DNA of 64,000 nt from positions 276,017 to 340,016 of the forward strand of contig JAKOVW010000054.1 of assembly GCA_029781865.1 (NCBI GenBank), in the 5' to 3' direction. The stretch is from Bacteroidota bacterium (GTDB taxonomy: Bacteria; Bacteroidota; Bacteroidia; Chitinophagales; Saprospiraceae). The number at the start of each line of letters is the position of its first letter. Within the stretch, counting starts at the first letter, position 1. Made by a program: the position numbers and the translations under genes. The notes below the pieces were generated by a model. It was not told the origin of the DNA. It did not search any database and saw nothing but the letters and a program-made list of their open reading frames with translations. This document shows positions 10,345-18,493 of this stretch, piece after piece.

Positions 10345-11127
10345 ATGACCATCTTTGAAGCCATCATCGTAGCTATAGTCGAAGGAGTTACTGAATTTCT
10401 ACCCGTATCTTCTACAGGACATATGATCTTAACCTCAGCCTGTCTTGGCATTGAAAATGATGAATTTTTAAAAACCTTTGAAATTTCCATACAAATCGGT
10501 GCCATACTGGCAATAGCCATTATGTATATGCAACGATTTTTCAAAGGTCTGGACATTTACCGAAAATTGATTACCGCATTTCTGCCCACTGCGATTATTG
10601 GATTTTTAGCGTATGGATTTATCAAACATCATTTATTCAGTCCTTTGATTGTATCTGTATCATTAATCATAGGAGGCATTATACTGATTTTGCTGGATAA
10701 AAAAATAGATGCCGCTAAAAGTCATTATGACGAATTGGAAAAAATAGATTTTAAAAATTCTTTTTTCATTGGCTTGATTCAATGCATCTCTATGATACCG
10801 GGTGTATCACGGGCAGGTGCAACTATTGTTGGCGGAATATTTAATGGTTTCAATAAAAAACAGGCTACAGAATTTTCATTTCTGCTTGCAGTACCAACTA
10901 TGTTTGCAGCTACCGCTTATGATATTTTGAAAACCCCTTTGGTTTTTAATTCGGATCAAAAAATCCTATTAATTACCGGGCTCATCACTGCATTTGTATC
11001 TGCCTGGATTTCCGTGAAACTGTTTCTGCGATTTATTGAACATTATGGCTTCGCACACTTCGGCTGGTACCGCATAGTCATCGGTTTGGTATTTTTGATT
11101 TTAATATACCGCGGAATAATTCAGTAG
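10345..11127 (+). CDS. uppP: Undecaprenyl-diphosphatase UppP (BacA family)
   Basis: This 260-residue integral membrane protein carries both signature motifs: EGVTEFLPVSSTGH at residues 13-26 and PGVSRAGAT near 152-160. The first supplies the catalytic Glu and the polar residues that bind the diphosphate; the second supplies the Arg. It dephosphorylates undecaprenyl diphosphate so the lipid carrier of peptidoglycan and O-antigen precursors can be reused; it also gives basal bacitracin resistance. About eight hydrophobic segments are visible, as expected. The ATG follows a hairpin that isolates it from the upstream gene. The next gene begins 45 bp after the stop and could be cotranscribed. Confidence 0.96.
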   Translation: MTIFEAIIVAIVEGVTEFLPVSSTGHMILTSACLGIENDEFLKTFEISIQIGAILAIAIMYMQRFFKGLDIYRKLITAFLPTAIIGFLAYGFIKHHLFSPLIVSVSLIIGGIILILLDKKIDAAKSHYDELEKIDFKNSFFIGLIQCISMIPGVSRAGATIVGGIFNGFNKKQATEFSFLLAVPTMFAATAYDILKTPLVFNSDQKILLITGLITAFVSAWISVKLFLRFIEHYGFAHFGWYRIVIGLVFLILIYRGIIQ

Positions 11128-11172
11128 TGATAAGGCCTGTTCAATTTAACTTTTTTTAAAAACAGTTTTGAC

Positions 11173-11628
11173 ATGAAATTTTTAGCAACAGTATTAATTA
11201 TTCCAATAGCTATTCTGATTGGTTACAGTCAAAATCTAAATCCAAAATACGATTCATTACTGGCCAAAAAATTTCAGGCAGATGATTATGGCATGAAATA
11301 TTATACTCTGGTACTACTTAAGACCGGTACCGCAAAAATCGAGGACAAGAAAATCGTAGATAGTTTGTTTTACGCCCATTTAAAAAATATTGGCCGATTG
11401 GCAGATGAGGGTAAATTGGTTGTGGCCGGACCATTAGCTAAAAATGACAAGTATAGAGGCATTTTTATCCTGAATGTAGATACTATCGAAAAGGCAACTG
11501 AACTTCTGGATACTGATCCTGCGGTTCATGCAAAACTTTTAGAACCGGATATTTTTCGTTGGTATGGGTCTGCTGCACTTCCTGATTATCTGGAGTTGAG
11601 TAAAAAACTTGGCAAGTATAGTTTTTAA
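11173..11628 (+). CDS. Exported YCII-related domain protein
   Basis: This 151-residue protein has an N-terminal signal sequence (MKFLATVLIIPIAILIGYSQ) and then one YCII-like ferredoxin-fold domain: the YYTLVLLKTG strand, a helix with AHLKNIGRLADEGKLVVAGPL, YRGIFIL, and DPAVHAKLLEPDIFRWYGS. YCII-domain proteins are small alpha/beta proteins with conserved His and Asp residues and mostly unknown substrates. This copy is predicted to be exported, unlike most family members. It sits between uppP and a SnoaL-like lipoprotein gene in the same direction (gaps of 45 and 33 bp), suggesting a short operon of exported small proteins. Confidence 0.82.
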   Translation: MKFLATVLIIPIAILIGYSQNLNPKYDSLLAKKFQADDYGMKYYTLVLLKTGTAKIEDKKIVDSLFYAHLKNIGRLADEGKLVVAGPLAKNDKYRGIFILNVDTIEKATELLDTDPAVHAKLLEPDIFRWYGSAALPDYLELSKKLGKYSF

Positions 11629-11661
11629 AGGAATGCTACCAATTAATCTAAAAATATAGCC

Positions 11662-12108
11662 ATGAAATTTCAGATCGTTTTGATCCTATTCTGTTCTTTG
11701 TTGTCAACCCATTGCAAAGACAATTTAAAAAAGGATTCTAATAAATCCGGACTTAAAGAAATCTTTGAAATAGAAAAAGAATTTCAAAAACGAGTAGCAG
11801 AGAAAGGCCTGGCGGAATCATTTTATCAATTTGCAGACGACAGTGCTGTTATAAAAAGGGGCGAAGGATTGATAAAAGGTAAGGAAGCAATTCGGAAACA
11901 CTATTCCGCTTCCAGTTTGAAAAATGTTTCTTTAAAATGGGATGTTGAATTTGCAGATATTTCTCAATCCGGAGATCTCGCCTATACGTATGGAAAGTAT
12001 ACCTTCACTTCCATCGACTCCTCCAACAAGCAAAATGACGGAACCGGTTTGTTTCATACCGTATGGAAAAAACAGAGTAACGGAAGCTGGAAGTTTGTTT
12101 GGGACTAA
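11662..12108 (+). CDS. Lipoprotein-like SnoaL/DUF4440 (NTF2-fold) protein
   Basis: The 148-residue product starts with a lipoprotein-type signal: a hydrophobic core followed by LLSTHCK, with Cys 19 as probable lipidation site (His at -1 is unusual). The rest reads as an NTF2-like cone fold. A long helix EIEKEFQKRVAEKGLAESFY comes first, then FADDSAVIKRGEG, KGKEAIRKHY, DLAYTYGKYTF, and a final strand HTVWKKQSNGSWKFVWD. DUF4440/SnoaL-like proteins of this layout are common in Bacteroidota and rarely have assigned functions. It ends the rightward run that began at uppP. Enzyme versus binding role cannot be decided. Confidence 0.82.
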   Translation: MKFQIVLILFCSLLSTHCKDNLKKDSNKSGLKEIFEIEKEFQKRVAEKGLAESFYQFADDSAVIKRGEGLIKGKEAIRKHYSASSLKNVSLKWDVEFADISQSGDLAYTYGKYTFTSIDSSNKQNDGTGLFHTVWKKQSNGSWKFVWD

Positions 12109-12216
12109 AATTAAGATGTAAGTCAATTCACCAATAACACTAAATCCATTTGAACAGGTTCTTACTAATTCAATTCACACTATTCTAACAGATTGCTTTT
12201 TCTATTGACAATTGAA

Positions 12217-13134
12217 TTAATATATCTTCCCTTGTTCTGCCAGACCAAATCCTTTCATCAGTATTTCCAGCTTTTTTTCTTTGGACCATAAGAGCGGATT
12301 GGTATGGTTAAAATGAATGAATTTAATTTTTGATTTTTCCTCCGGTCGTGCGGATTCAAATAATTCCATCGTTTCCGAAACCAGCGGATGTGGAACTTCT
12401 TCAATCTTTCTGTTTTTCAATTCGCTGCTTTTCAGAAATGTGGCATCGAGAAATGCCACATTGACATTCTTTACCATTTCAACAATACTCTGATTCCATT
12501 TGCTCCATTTATCAATATCCGGAATAAACAAATAGGATTTCTTGTTAGTCCTGATTTTGAATCCGGCCGTTTCCGAAAATTCATCCCGATGAGGCACAGT
12601 AAATGCCTCAATGGATATCGCAGTATCCAATTGAAAATTTGAACCTTCAATGAGATCCTTCAACAAAATATTATTTAAAGAGACCAATTGACTCCAGGGT
12701 CCATTAGTTTGTAAAAACTGCTTCATTCGTGGAAGGACATACACGGGAATTTCATTTGTGTTCATGACTTCCTTTCCCAGCTGCATCAGTCCGGTATAAT
12801 GTCCGATATGCGCATGGGTGAGTATAATTCCATTGGGCAGATACGCATATGCTCTGTTTGTCAGTTGCCGAAACAAGTGCAACTGTTCCTTGATATCCGG
12901 TGTAGCTTCAATCAGCCACCATTTATTTTCCGCAGGATCTACCAGCGCCAGGGAAACGACGTACCTTTTAATGGAAGGATCTGCTTCTACCCTTGCGCAA
13001 CATTCTTTTTCGCATCCCATATGTGGATAGCCTCCATCCTGAGCAATACCAAGTGCCAGGATAAATGGAGGATTAGATTGAGCGTTTAGCGGTATAAAGG
13101 GCAACAATATGAGAAACGGGAAAATTAATTTCAT
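12217..13134 (-). CDS. Exported PqqB-like metallo-beta-lactamase-fold hydrolase
   Basis: The start is set at the ATG giving MKLIFPFLILLPFIPLNAQS, a clear signal peptide (305 residues); an upstream TTG adds only four residues. The N-terminal strand LALGIAQDGGYPH with clustered cysteines (GCEKECC) and the C-terminal HFNHTNPLL resemble PqqB. The metal motif near residue 107 is THAHIGHYTGL, i.e. HxHxGH with Gly in place of the Asp of canonical HxHxDH. A further His (VPHRDEF) and Asp (FIPDIDKW) are present. PqqB itself is cytosolic and lies with pqqCDE; none of those genes is here and this protein is exported, so a role in PQQ synthesis is unlikely. The substrate is unknown. Confidence 0.78.
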   Translation of the reverse strand: MKLIFPFLILLPFIPLNAQSNPPFILALGIAQDGGYPHMGCEKECCARVEADPSIKRYVVSLALVDPAENKWWLIEATPDIKEQLHLFRQLTNRAYAYLPNGIILTHAHIGHYTGLMQLGKEVMNTNEIPVYVLPRMKQFLQTNGPWSQLVSLNNILLKDLIEGSNFQLDTAISIEAFTVPHRDEFSETAGFKIRTNKKSYLFIPDIDKWSKWNQSIVEMVKNVNVAFLDATFLKSSELKNRKIEEVPHPLVSETMELFESARPEEKSKIKFIHFNHTNPLLWSKEKKLEILMKGFGLAEQGKIY

Positions 13135-13354
13135 TTCGAACTGCAAATTTGATCAGAAATAGCTCTAAATTAATATTGCAAATTAATGAAACATTCTAAA
13201 TTAATAAAAACTTGACTTTTCACTTCAATGCTACAACTTATTTCAAGCAAGTCATCATTTGATAAAATGTAACTTAAACATAAATTCTATGCTTTCAAAA
13301 TTCAAAGATTAATATGTCTTAAACTTGAAATTCAATATAGCCAAATTCTGATTC

Positions 13355-13402
13355 AATTTAACAGATAGCCCATGACTTAAGTCATGGGCTATCTGTTAAA
13401 TT
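13355..13402. repeat. 48-bp perfect palindrome touching the RAYT stop codon
   Basis: The two 24-nt halves are exact reverse complements centred on ACTTAAGT, with the core ATAGCCCATGAC/GTCATGGGCTAT. It ends on the first base of the stop codon of the Y1 transposase encoded on the minus strand. It may be an end structure recognised by the enzyme or a bidirectional terminator. Its 10-bp core arms recur at 10264-10303. Confidence 0.85.
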
Positions 13403-13806
13403 TATAATTCCTGAAATATTTCTTGATCATTTCGCAAATGATGACGTTTCTGATCTGTAATATATGAATTGACAATCGACAAATGTGATTGACTAATTGA
13501 ATAAGATGAATATCCAACTTGCCACCCAAAATAGTCCTTAGATAGTTTCTGCTCATTAATCCAGTGAGATGTATTTCCTTTTATATTCTTTACTACCTGA
13601 GACATTGAGATATTTCTGTGTAATGAGAAAAGACAATGAACATGATTTGGCATTCCATTGATTATTTTTGCAGGACAGTGAATATTTTCGAAAAGTCCAT
13701 ACATATGCGTGTAAATGGATTCTTCTATTTCAGGTATAATTAATGGAAGACGATCTTTAGTTGACCATACAGCGTGGATCCATATTTGATTTAGGGAATG
13801 AGGCAT
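13402..13806 (-). CDS. IS200-like (Y1) transposase / REP-associated tyrosine transposase (RAYT)
   Basis: The chosen ATG gives 134 residues starting MPHSLNQIWIHAVWSTKDR, the usual N-terminus of this group; the frame is open for 40 more codons upstream but that stretch is not protein-like. The HUH motif is NHVHCLF, and the catalytic tyrosine region is WQVGYSSYSISQSH with a downstream YITDQKRHH. These enzymes cut and join single-stranded DNA at hairpins. It stands alone, without TnpB/IscB, next to a 48-bp palindrome, which fits a domesticated RAYT or a minimal IS200 element. Sequence beyond its start shows no second obvious end. Confidence 0.88.
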   Translation of the reverse strand: MPHSLNQIWIHAVWSTKDRLPLIIPEIEESIYTHMYGLFENIHCPAKIINGMPNHVHCLFSLHRNISMSQVVKNIKGNTSHWINEQKLSKDYFGWQVGYSSYSISQSHLSIVNSYITDQKRHHLRNDQEIFQEL

Positions 13807-13963
13807 AGTGATGTTATTTAGATTACAAAAATAAAAACAAGTTAAAATTGAGATATCCCTGGCTACAAAAAAATTATTTTTAAATAATAAAAATTGATCT
13901 ACTGCACTTGTTGAAATAACAAACAATGCGTCCTACCTACTATTTTTGATTTAGAAAGAAAAA

Positions 13964-15988
13964 TCAGGATAGCGTCTCCTTTAATTTCTTTTTCAAAAAA
14001 TTCATCTCATCCCGGTGTGCGGCTGCTTGAATGAAATCCAGATCTTTGGCTGCAGCTTTCATTTTCTGTTCCGTTTCATGGATTAGTTTTTCCAGTTGAG
14101 AACGGTTCATGTATGCAACCAGTGGATCGGCTGCAATATTGGGCTCATCACTCTCGATATATGGTTTTGGTTTGGAACGCATATCGAGAATAGAACTTTT
14201 CTGCATGATTTCTTCCTTGGTTTTACTCATAGTCGTTGGTGTAATATTATGTTCTATGTTGTACGCCATTTGTTTCGACCGTCTGCGATTCGTTTCATCA
14301 ATGGTACGCTGCATAGAATCTGTTATTTTATCTGCATAGAAAATGACCATACCATTCACATTTCTCGCAGCACGACCTGCAGTTTGCGTTAGGGACCGGT
14401 CATTGCGTAAAAATCCTTCTTTGTCTGCATCTAATATGGCGACCAGTGAAACTTCAGGCAGATCCAAACCTTCACGCAATAAATTCACCCCAACCAAAAC
14501 ATCAAAATCGCCTAAACGAAGATCCCTCAAAATTTCAACCCGCTCCATGGTTTCTATTTCAGAATGGATGTATTTGCAACGTATATTCAATCCCTGCAAA
14601 TACTTACTCAATTCCTCCGCCATCCGTTTGGTGAGTGTGGTAACCAGAACCCTCTCATTCGATATTTTTCTTTTTTGAATTTCTTCGAGCAGATCATCGA
14701 TCTGGTTTACCGAAGGACGAATTTCAATTGGAGGATCCAATAACCCGGTAGGTCTGACTACTTGTTCCACAAAAACGCCATCCGTTTGAGACAATTCATA
14801 ATCAGCAGGTGTTGCGCTCACAAAAACCACCTGGTTAATTTGCTGTTCGAATTCATCAAAACTCAAGGGTCGATTGTCCAATGCAGAAGGTAACCGAAAA
14901 CCAAACTGAACCAAATTCTGTTTTCGCGCGCGATCTCCTCCCCACATACCGCGTATCTGTGGAATCGTCACGTGACTTTCATCAATAACCAATAAATAAT
15001 CATCCGGAAAGTAATCCAAAAGGCAAAACGGCCGGGTACCCGGTTTCCTGCCATCAAAAAAACGGGAGTAATTTTCAATCCCACTGCAATATCCTAATTC
15101 CCGAATCATCTCCAGATCAAATTGTGTTCGTTCGGTAACCCGTTTTGCTTCGAGGTATTTATTTTCCGATTCAAAATATTTCTTATGTTCAAACAATTCG
15201 TCTTCTATGGAATGGATAATCTGTTTTAACCGGTCTTTTGGTGCGACATATAAATTTGCAGGAAAGATTGCGGCAAAATCCATGCTAATAATCCGCTTAC
15301 CTGTACTCAATTCGATTTGATCAATGTTTTCAATTTCATCTCCTAAAAAGTGAATCCGGTAACCATAATCTGCATAGGGTAAATGAATATCCACCGTGTC
15401 CCCTTTCACACGGAATTCACCTCTGGTCAGCTGTCCTTCCGTGCGATTGTATAAACTATCGACCAATTTAAATAAAAAGCCATTTCGCGAAATGACCTGC
15501 CCCTTTTGCAAGCGGATAATCCCGGTTTTATAGTCTTCCGGATTACCCATTCCAAAAATGCAGGAAACGGTAGCAACAATGATGATATCTCTTCTCCCTG
15601 ACAATAGCGAAGAGGTCGCTTTTAATCGCAACTTATCCACTTCCTCATTGATTTGCAGATCTTTTTCTATATACGTGTCTGAAACTGATAAATATGCTTC
15701 CGGCTGATAATAATCATAATATGAGACAAAGTACTCCACAGCATTATCCGGAAAAAACTCCCTGAATTCTCCGTACAATTGTGCCGTAAGTGTTTTGTTG
15801 TGAGTCATGACCAGGGTGGGCTTGTTTACCTGGGCAATAACATTGGCCATGGTAAATGTTTTTCCCGATCCGGTTACTCCAAGTAAAACTTGTGCGTGTT
15901 CTCCGCTGTTGATACCATCTACCAATTGCTTGATGGCCTGAGGCTGATCGCCTGTTGGTTGATATGTGGATTCGATTTTAAATGGCAT
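13964..15988 (-). CDS. uvrB: Excinuclease ABC subunit B (UvrB)
   Basis: The start MPFKIESTYQPTGDQPQAI is the normal UvrB N-terminus, giving 674 residues; 21 extra upstream codons in frame are discarded. Walker A is GVTGSGKTFTMANV, the DNA-clamping beta-hairpin is YYDYYQPEAYL, Walker B is VIDESHV, helicase motifs V/VI are GVNLLREGLDLPEV and QTAGRAARN. A C-terminal UVR motif (EKLIHETEQKMKAAAKDLDF) binds UvrC. UvrB verifies DNA damage delivered by UvrA and recruits UvrC in nucleotide excision repair. A TATTTTTG box (complement at 15995-16002) lies just upstream. It is divergent from the hydrolase gene, with only about 33 bp between their start codons. uvrA is elsewhere in the window. Confidence 0.97.
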   Translation of the reverse strand: MPFKIESTYQPTGDQPQAIKQLVDGINSGEHAQVLLGVTGSGKTFTMANVIAQVNKPTLVMTHNKTLTAQLYGEFREFFPDNAVEYFVSYYDYYQPEAYLSVSDTYIEKDLQINEEVDKLRLKATSSLLSGRRDIIIVATVSCIFGMGNPEDYKTGIIRLQKGQVISRNGFLFKLVDSLYNRTEGQLTRGEFRVKGDTVDIHLPYADYGYRIHFLGDEIENIDQIELSTGKRIISMDFAAIFPANLYVAPKDRLKQIIHSIEDELFEHKKYFESENKYLEAKRVTERTQFDLEMIRELGYCSGIENYSRFFDGRKPGTRPFCLLDYFPDDYLLVIDESHVTIPQIRGMWGGDRARKQNLVQFGFRLPSALDNRPLSFDEFEQQINQVVFVSATPADYELSQTDGVFVEQVVRPTGLLDPPIEIRPSVNQIDDLLEEIQKRKISNERVLVTTLTKRMAEELSKYLQGLNIRCKYIHSEIETMERVEILRDLRLGDFDVLVGVNLLREGLDLPEVSLVAILDADKEGFLRNDRSLTQTAGRAARNVNGMVIFYADKITDSMQRTIDETNRRRSKQMAYNIEHNITPTTMSKTKEEIMQKSSILDMRSKPKPYIESDEPNIAADPLVAYMNRSQLEKLIHETEQKMKAAAKDLDFIQAAAHRDEMNFLKKKLKETLS

Positions 15989-16021
15989 AAAGAGCAAAAA
16001 TAAATCTTTCGGGTGAAGCAA

Positions 16022-16801
16022 ATGCAAACAATCAAACTTCATTACAAACAAACCGGGAGTGGTCCGGTTCTGATCATATTACACGGTTTGTTTGGAAGTC
16101 TGGACAACTGGCAGACTATGGTCAAAATGCTCTCCGATGAATTTACAGTTTATAGCCTGGATCTGAGAAATCATGGCAAATCCCCTCATACCGATGACTT
16201 TTCGATCCGTTTAATGGCAGGAGATGTCATGCAATTTATCCAAGATCATCAACTGGCAGACCTAAACATCATCGGACACAGCATGGGTGGTAAAGTGGCT
16301 CTCGAATTGCTCAATCTTGAAGACACCCTGTTGCATAAAATGATGATCCTGGATATTGCACCAAAAAAATATCCCAACGGACATGAACAACTATTTAAAG
16401 CAATGTTTGCTTTGGATCTGAATTCCATGCATTCCAGAAAAGAGGCTGAAGAGCAAATGATGCCATTTATACCTGACCTTGGAGTACGCCAGTTCATTTT
16501 AAAAAACCTCGATCGGACTAAAGAAGGCAATTTCATTTGGAAAGTAAACCTGGAATCTGTTTATAAACATTACGATGAAATTAATAAGGAAATCAGCTTT
16601 CGTCAAAAATTTATGACGGATGTACTTTTTATAAAAGGAAGTTTATCCCGATACATACTTCCCGAAGATGAAACCAAAATAAAACAGTTATTACCCAATG
16701 CAAAATTCGTTGAAATCAAAGGTGCAGGGCATTGGATACATGCTGACAAGCCTGATGAATTAATGCATGTCATTAAACAATTTATGCAAACAACTAATTA
16801 G
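16022..16801 (+). CDS. Alpha/beta hydrolase, YbfF-like esterase
   Basis: The ATG giving MQTIKLHYKQTGSGPVLIIL (259 residues) is preferred over a GTG three codons upstream. The fold signatures are complete: oxyanion loop LHGLFGSLDNW, nucleophile elbow GHSMGG (Ser near residue 93), an Asp region, and the catalytic His in GAGHWIHADKPDEL near the C-terminus. The length, LRNHGKSPH and the lid arrangement match the YbfF esterase group, which hydrolyses short acyl esters and possibly acyl-CoA thioesters in the cytosol. It is followed after 6 bp by an SDR gene and then rsmA, forming a likely three-gene operon. Confidence 0.88.
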   Translation: MQTIKLHYKQTGSGPVLIILHGLFGSLDNWQTMVKMLSDEFTVYSLDLRNHGKSPHTDDFSIRLMAGDVMQFIQDHQLADLNIIGHSMGGKVALELLNLEDTLLHKMMILDIAPKKYPNGHEQLFKAMFALDLNSMHSRKEAEEQMMPFIPDLGVRQFILKNLDRTKEGNFIWKVNLESVYKHYDEINKEISFRQKFMTDVLFIKGSLSRYILPEDETKIKQLLPNAKFVEIKGAGHWIHADKPDELMHVIKQFMQTTN

Positions 16802-16807
16802 AATAAT

Positions 16808-17515
16808 ATGGAATTAATTAATGCAAGAGTATTGATTACCGGCGGAAGCCAGGGAATTGGTTTAGAAACGGCAAAATTACTATCGGCAAAAGGTGCGCTG
16901 GTCGCCATCTGCGGACGGGATAAAACCAAACTGGAGAAGGCGGCAGCAGAAACAGGTGCCATTCCCATACTTGCTGACGTCAGCAAAGAAGATCAGGTCA
17001 TTGAAATGATACGCAGAGTGACCGGCGAATGGGATGATTATAATGTTTTGATCAATAATGCAGGATACGGATACTTCAATCTGCTTGAAAATATTGACAT
17101 TGCAGCATTTAAAAAATTATTGGATACAAATTTAATTGGTGCAACTTTGTGCGCTCGTGAATCCGCGAAACACTTTATGAAAAGAAATTATGGCAACATC
17201 ATCAATATTGCATCCACCGCTGCGAAATCCGGTTTCCCGAATGGTACTGCATATTGTGCCAGTAAATTTGCACTCACTGCCTTATCTGAATGCTGGAGAT
17301 CGGAATTGCGCAAATACAATATCCGCGTCATGCAAGTCAATCCGAGTGAAGTGCAAACTCAATTTGTAGTCAACAGTGGACGGGAAGCGAGATCATTCAA
17401 TCCCACCAAATTACAGGCCGGAGAAATTGCGCATAGCATCGCAAACATGCTTGAAATGAATGATCGCGGTTTCATTACCGAATTAACGGTTTTTGCTACC
17501 AATCCACAAGTCTAA
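16808..17515 (+). CDS. SDR-family oxidoreductase (3-ketoacyl-ACP reductase-like)
   Basis: The 235-residue classical short-chain dehydrogenase has the cofactor motif TGGSQGIG (residues 11-18), NNAG near 87, catalytic Ser in INIAST near 140, and YCASK with Tyr and Lys near 154-158. The remaining C-terminal part is short. Classical SDRs use NAD(P)H to reduce ketones, and the closest pattern is FabG or a YohF-like reductase, but substrate cannot be stated. The gene starts 6 bp after the hydrolase stop and its own stop codon is in frame with, and 9 bp upstream of, the TTG start of rsmA, so translational coupling is likely. Confidence 0.9.
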   Translation: MELINARVLITGGSQGIGLETAKLLSAKGALVAICGRDKTKLEKAAAETGAIPILADVSKEDQVIEMIRRVTGEWDDYNVLINNAGYGYFNLLENIDIAAFKKLLDTNLIGATLCARESAKHFMKRNYGNIINIASTAAKSGFPNGTAYCASKFALTALSECWRSELRKYNIRVMQVNPSEVQTQFVVNSGREARSFNPTKLQAGEIAHSIANMLEMNDRGFITELTVFATNPQV

Positions 17516-17524
17516 ATCGAATCC

Positions 17525-18295
17525 TTGGTCTACGCAAAAAAATCATACGGTCAACATTTTCTGCATCAAAAAGCAATTCTTCAAAAAATTGCTGACCTCA
17601 TCCTGCAACACGATCCGGAAAATTTGCTGGAGATCGGGCCGGGAAAAGGTGCACTAACCAAATACTTATTAAAAGGAAACCGCAATTTTAAATCTATTGA
17701 AGCGGATCATGATATGCAGGATTATTTAATTCATTACAATATTCTAACGGAATCCCAATTAATCCGCGCTGATGTTTTAAAAGTGAATTTTAACGAATGC
17801 TTCCAATCCCGGCCTTTTTTATTGTGCGGTAATTTTCCTTACAATATATCATCTCAAATCCTCATCAAAACACTGGAAAATGCAAATCTGATCCCGGTAA
17901 TGATTGGCATGTTTCAAAAAGAAGTCGTGCTGCGTATTGTTTCTGATCCCGGTTCAAAAGAATATGGAACGCTGAGCGTGATGACTCAACTCATGTATGA
18001 TTGCAAAAAAAGTTTTGATATCAGCCCTTCCGCATTTACACCACCACCAAAAGTCATGTCCTCTGTTTTGGAATTAAAGCGCAAGGAACAGTTTCTTTCT
18101 GCCGAACATTTTAAAAGAATACAAAAACTGGTTCGAACCTCCTTTCAATTCAGGAGAAAAACGCTGCGTAATAATCTGAAATCATTCGTTCAGGATCAGT
18201 CTTTCCTGGAAGATCCGTTTTTTAATCGGAGACCGGAGGAATTGAGTCCGCTGGAGTATTTGAAATTGCTGGAACGAATTGAAATGGGGATGTGA
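17525..18295 (+). CDS. rsmA: 16S rRNA dimethyladenosine transferase RsmA (KsgA)
   Basis: The 256-residue protein has the KsgA N-terminus YAKKSYGQHFLHQ, the SAM motif LEIGPGKGALTKYLL, and the catalytic motif GNFPYNIS (NLPY/NFPY type), plus the C-terminal RTSFQFRRKTLRNNLK helix that contacts rRNA. It dimethylates two adjacent adenosines in helix 45 of 16S rRNA during 30S maturation. The start must be TTG: the frame is closed by the stop of the previous gene 12 bases upstream and no ATG or GTG comes before the conserved YAKKSYGQ. A non-ATG start right after the SDR stop suggests coupled reinitiation. A heptad repeat array follows the stop. Confidence 0.95.
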   Translation: MVYAKKSYGQHFLHQKAILQKIADLILQHDPENLLEIGPGKGALTKYLLKGNRNFKSIEADHDMQDYLIHYNILTESQLIRADVLKVNFNECFQSRPFLLCGNFPYNISSQILIKTLENANLIPVMIGMFQKEVVLRIVSDPGSKEYGTLSVMTQLMYDCKKSFDISPSAFTPPPKVMSSVLELKRKEQFLSAEHFKRIQKLVRTSFQFRRKTLRNNLKSFVQDQSFLEDPFFNRRPEELSPLEYLKLLERIEMGM

Positions 18296-18395
18296 GTTAG
18301 GAACTAGGAGCTAGAAGATAGGAGCTAGGAGTTATGAGCGATAAGAGATTAATGTGGGGATCTGTGACAGGAGATAGGAGCTATGAGCTGCAGGA
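18296..18395 (+). repeat. Heptad (period-7) repeat array, AGGARCT type, degenerate, without a gene
   Basis: Immediately after the rsmA stop the sequence reads as seven-base units such as GGAACTA, GGAGCTA, GAAGATA, GGAGCTA, GGAGTTA, decaying after about 55 bases, with a second short cluster (GGAGATA, GGAGCTA, TGAGCTG) at about 18370-18391. Same unit family and orientation as the array at 30411-30520. It lies between convergent genes. Confidence 0.8.
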
Positions 18396-18493
18396 TTGAA
18401 TTGTTTTTAGTTTGGGTGAATGCAATTAATCCATACAATTAGTATTTTGAACAACTTAATGGAATTGATTTTTAGAAATTCTAAAAGGTTTGT

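Noticed and set aside
12217..13134. pqqB
   Set aside because: Signal peptide, altered metal motif and no pqq neighbours.
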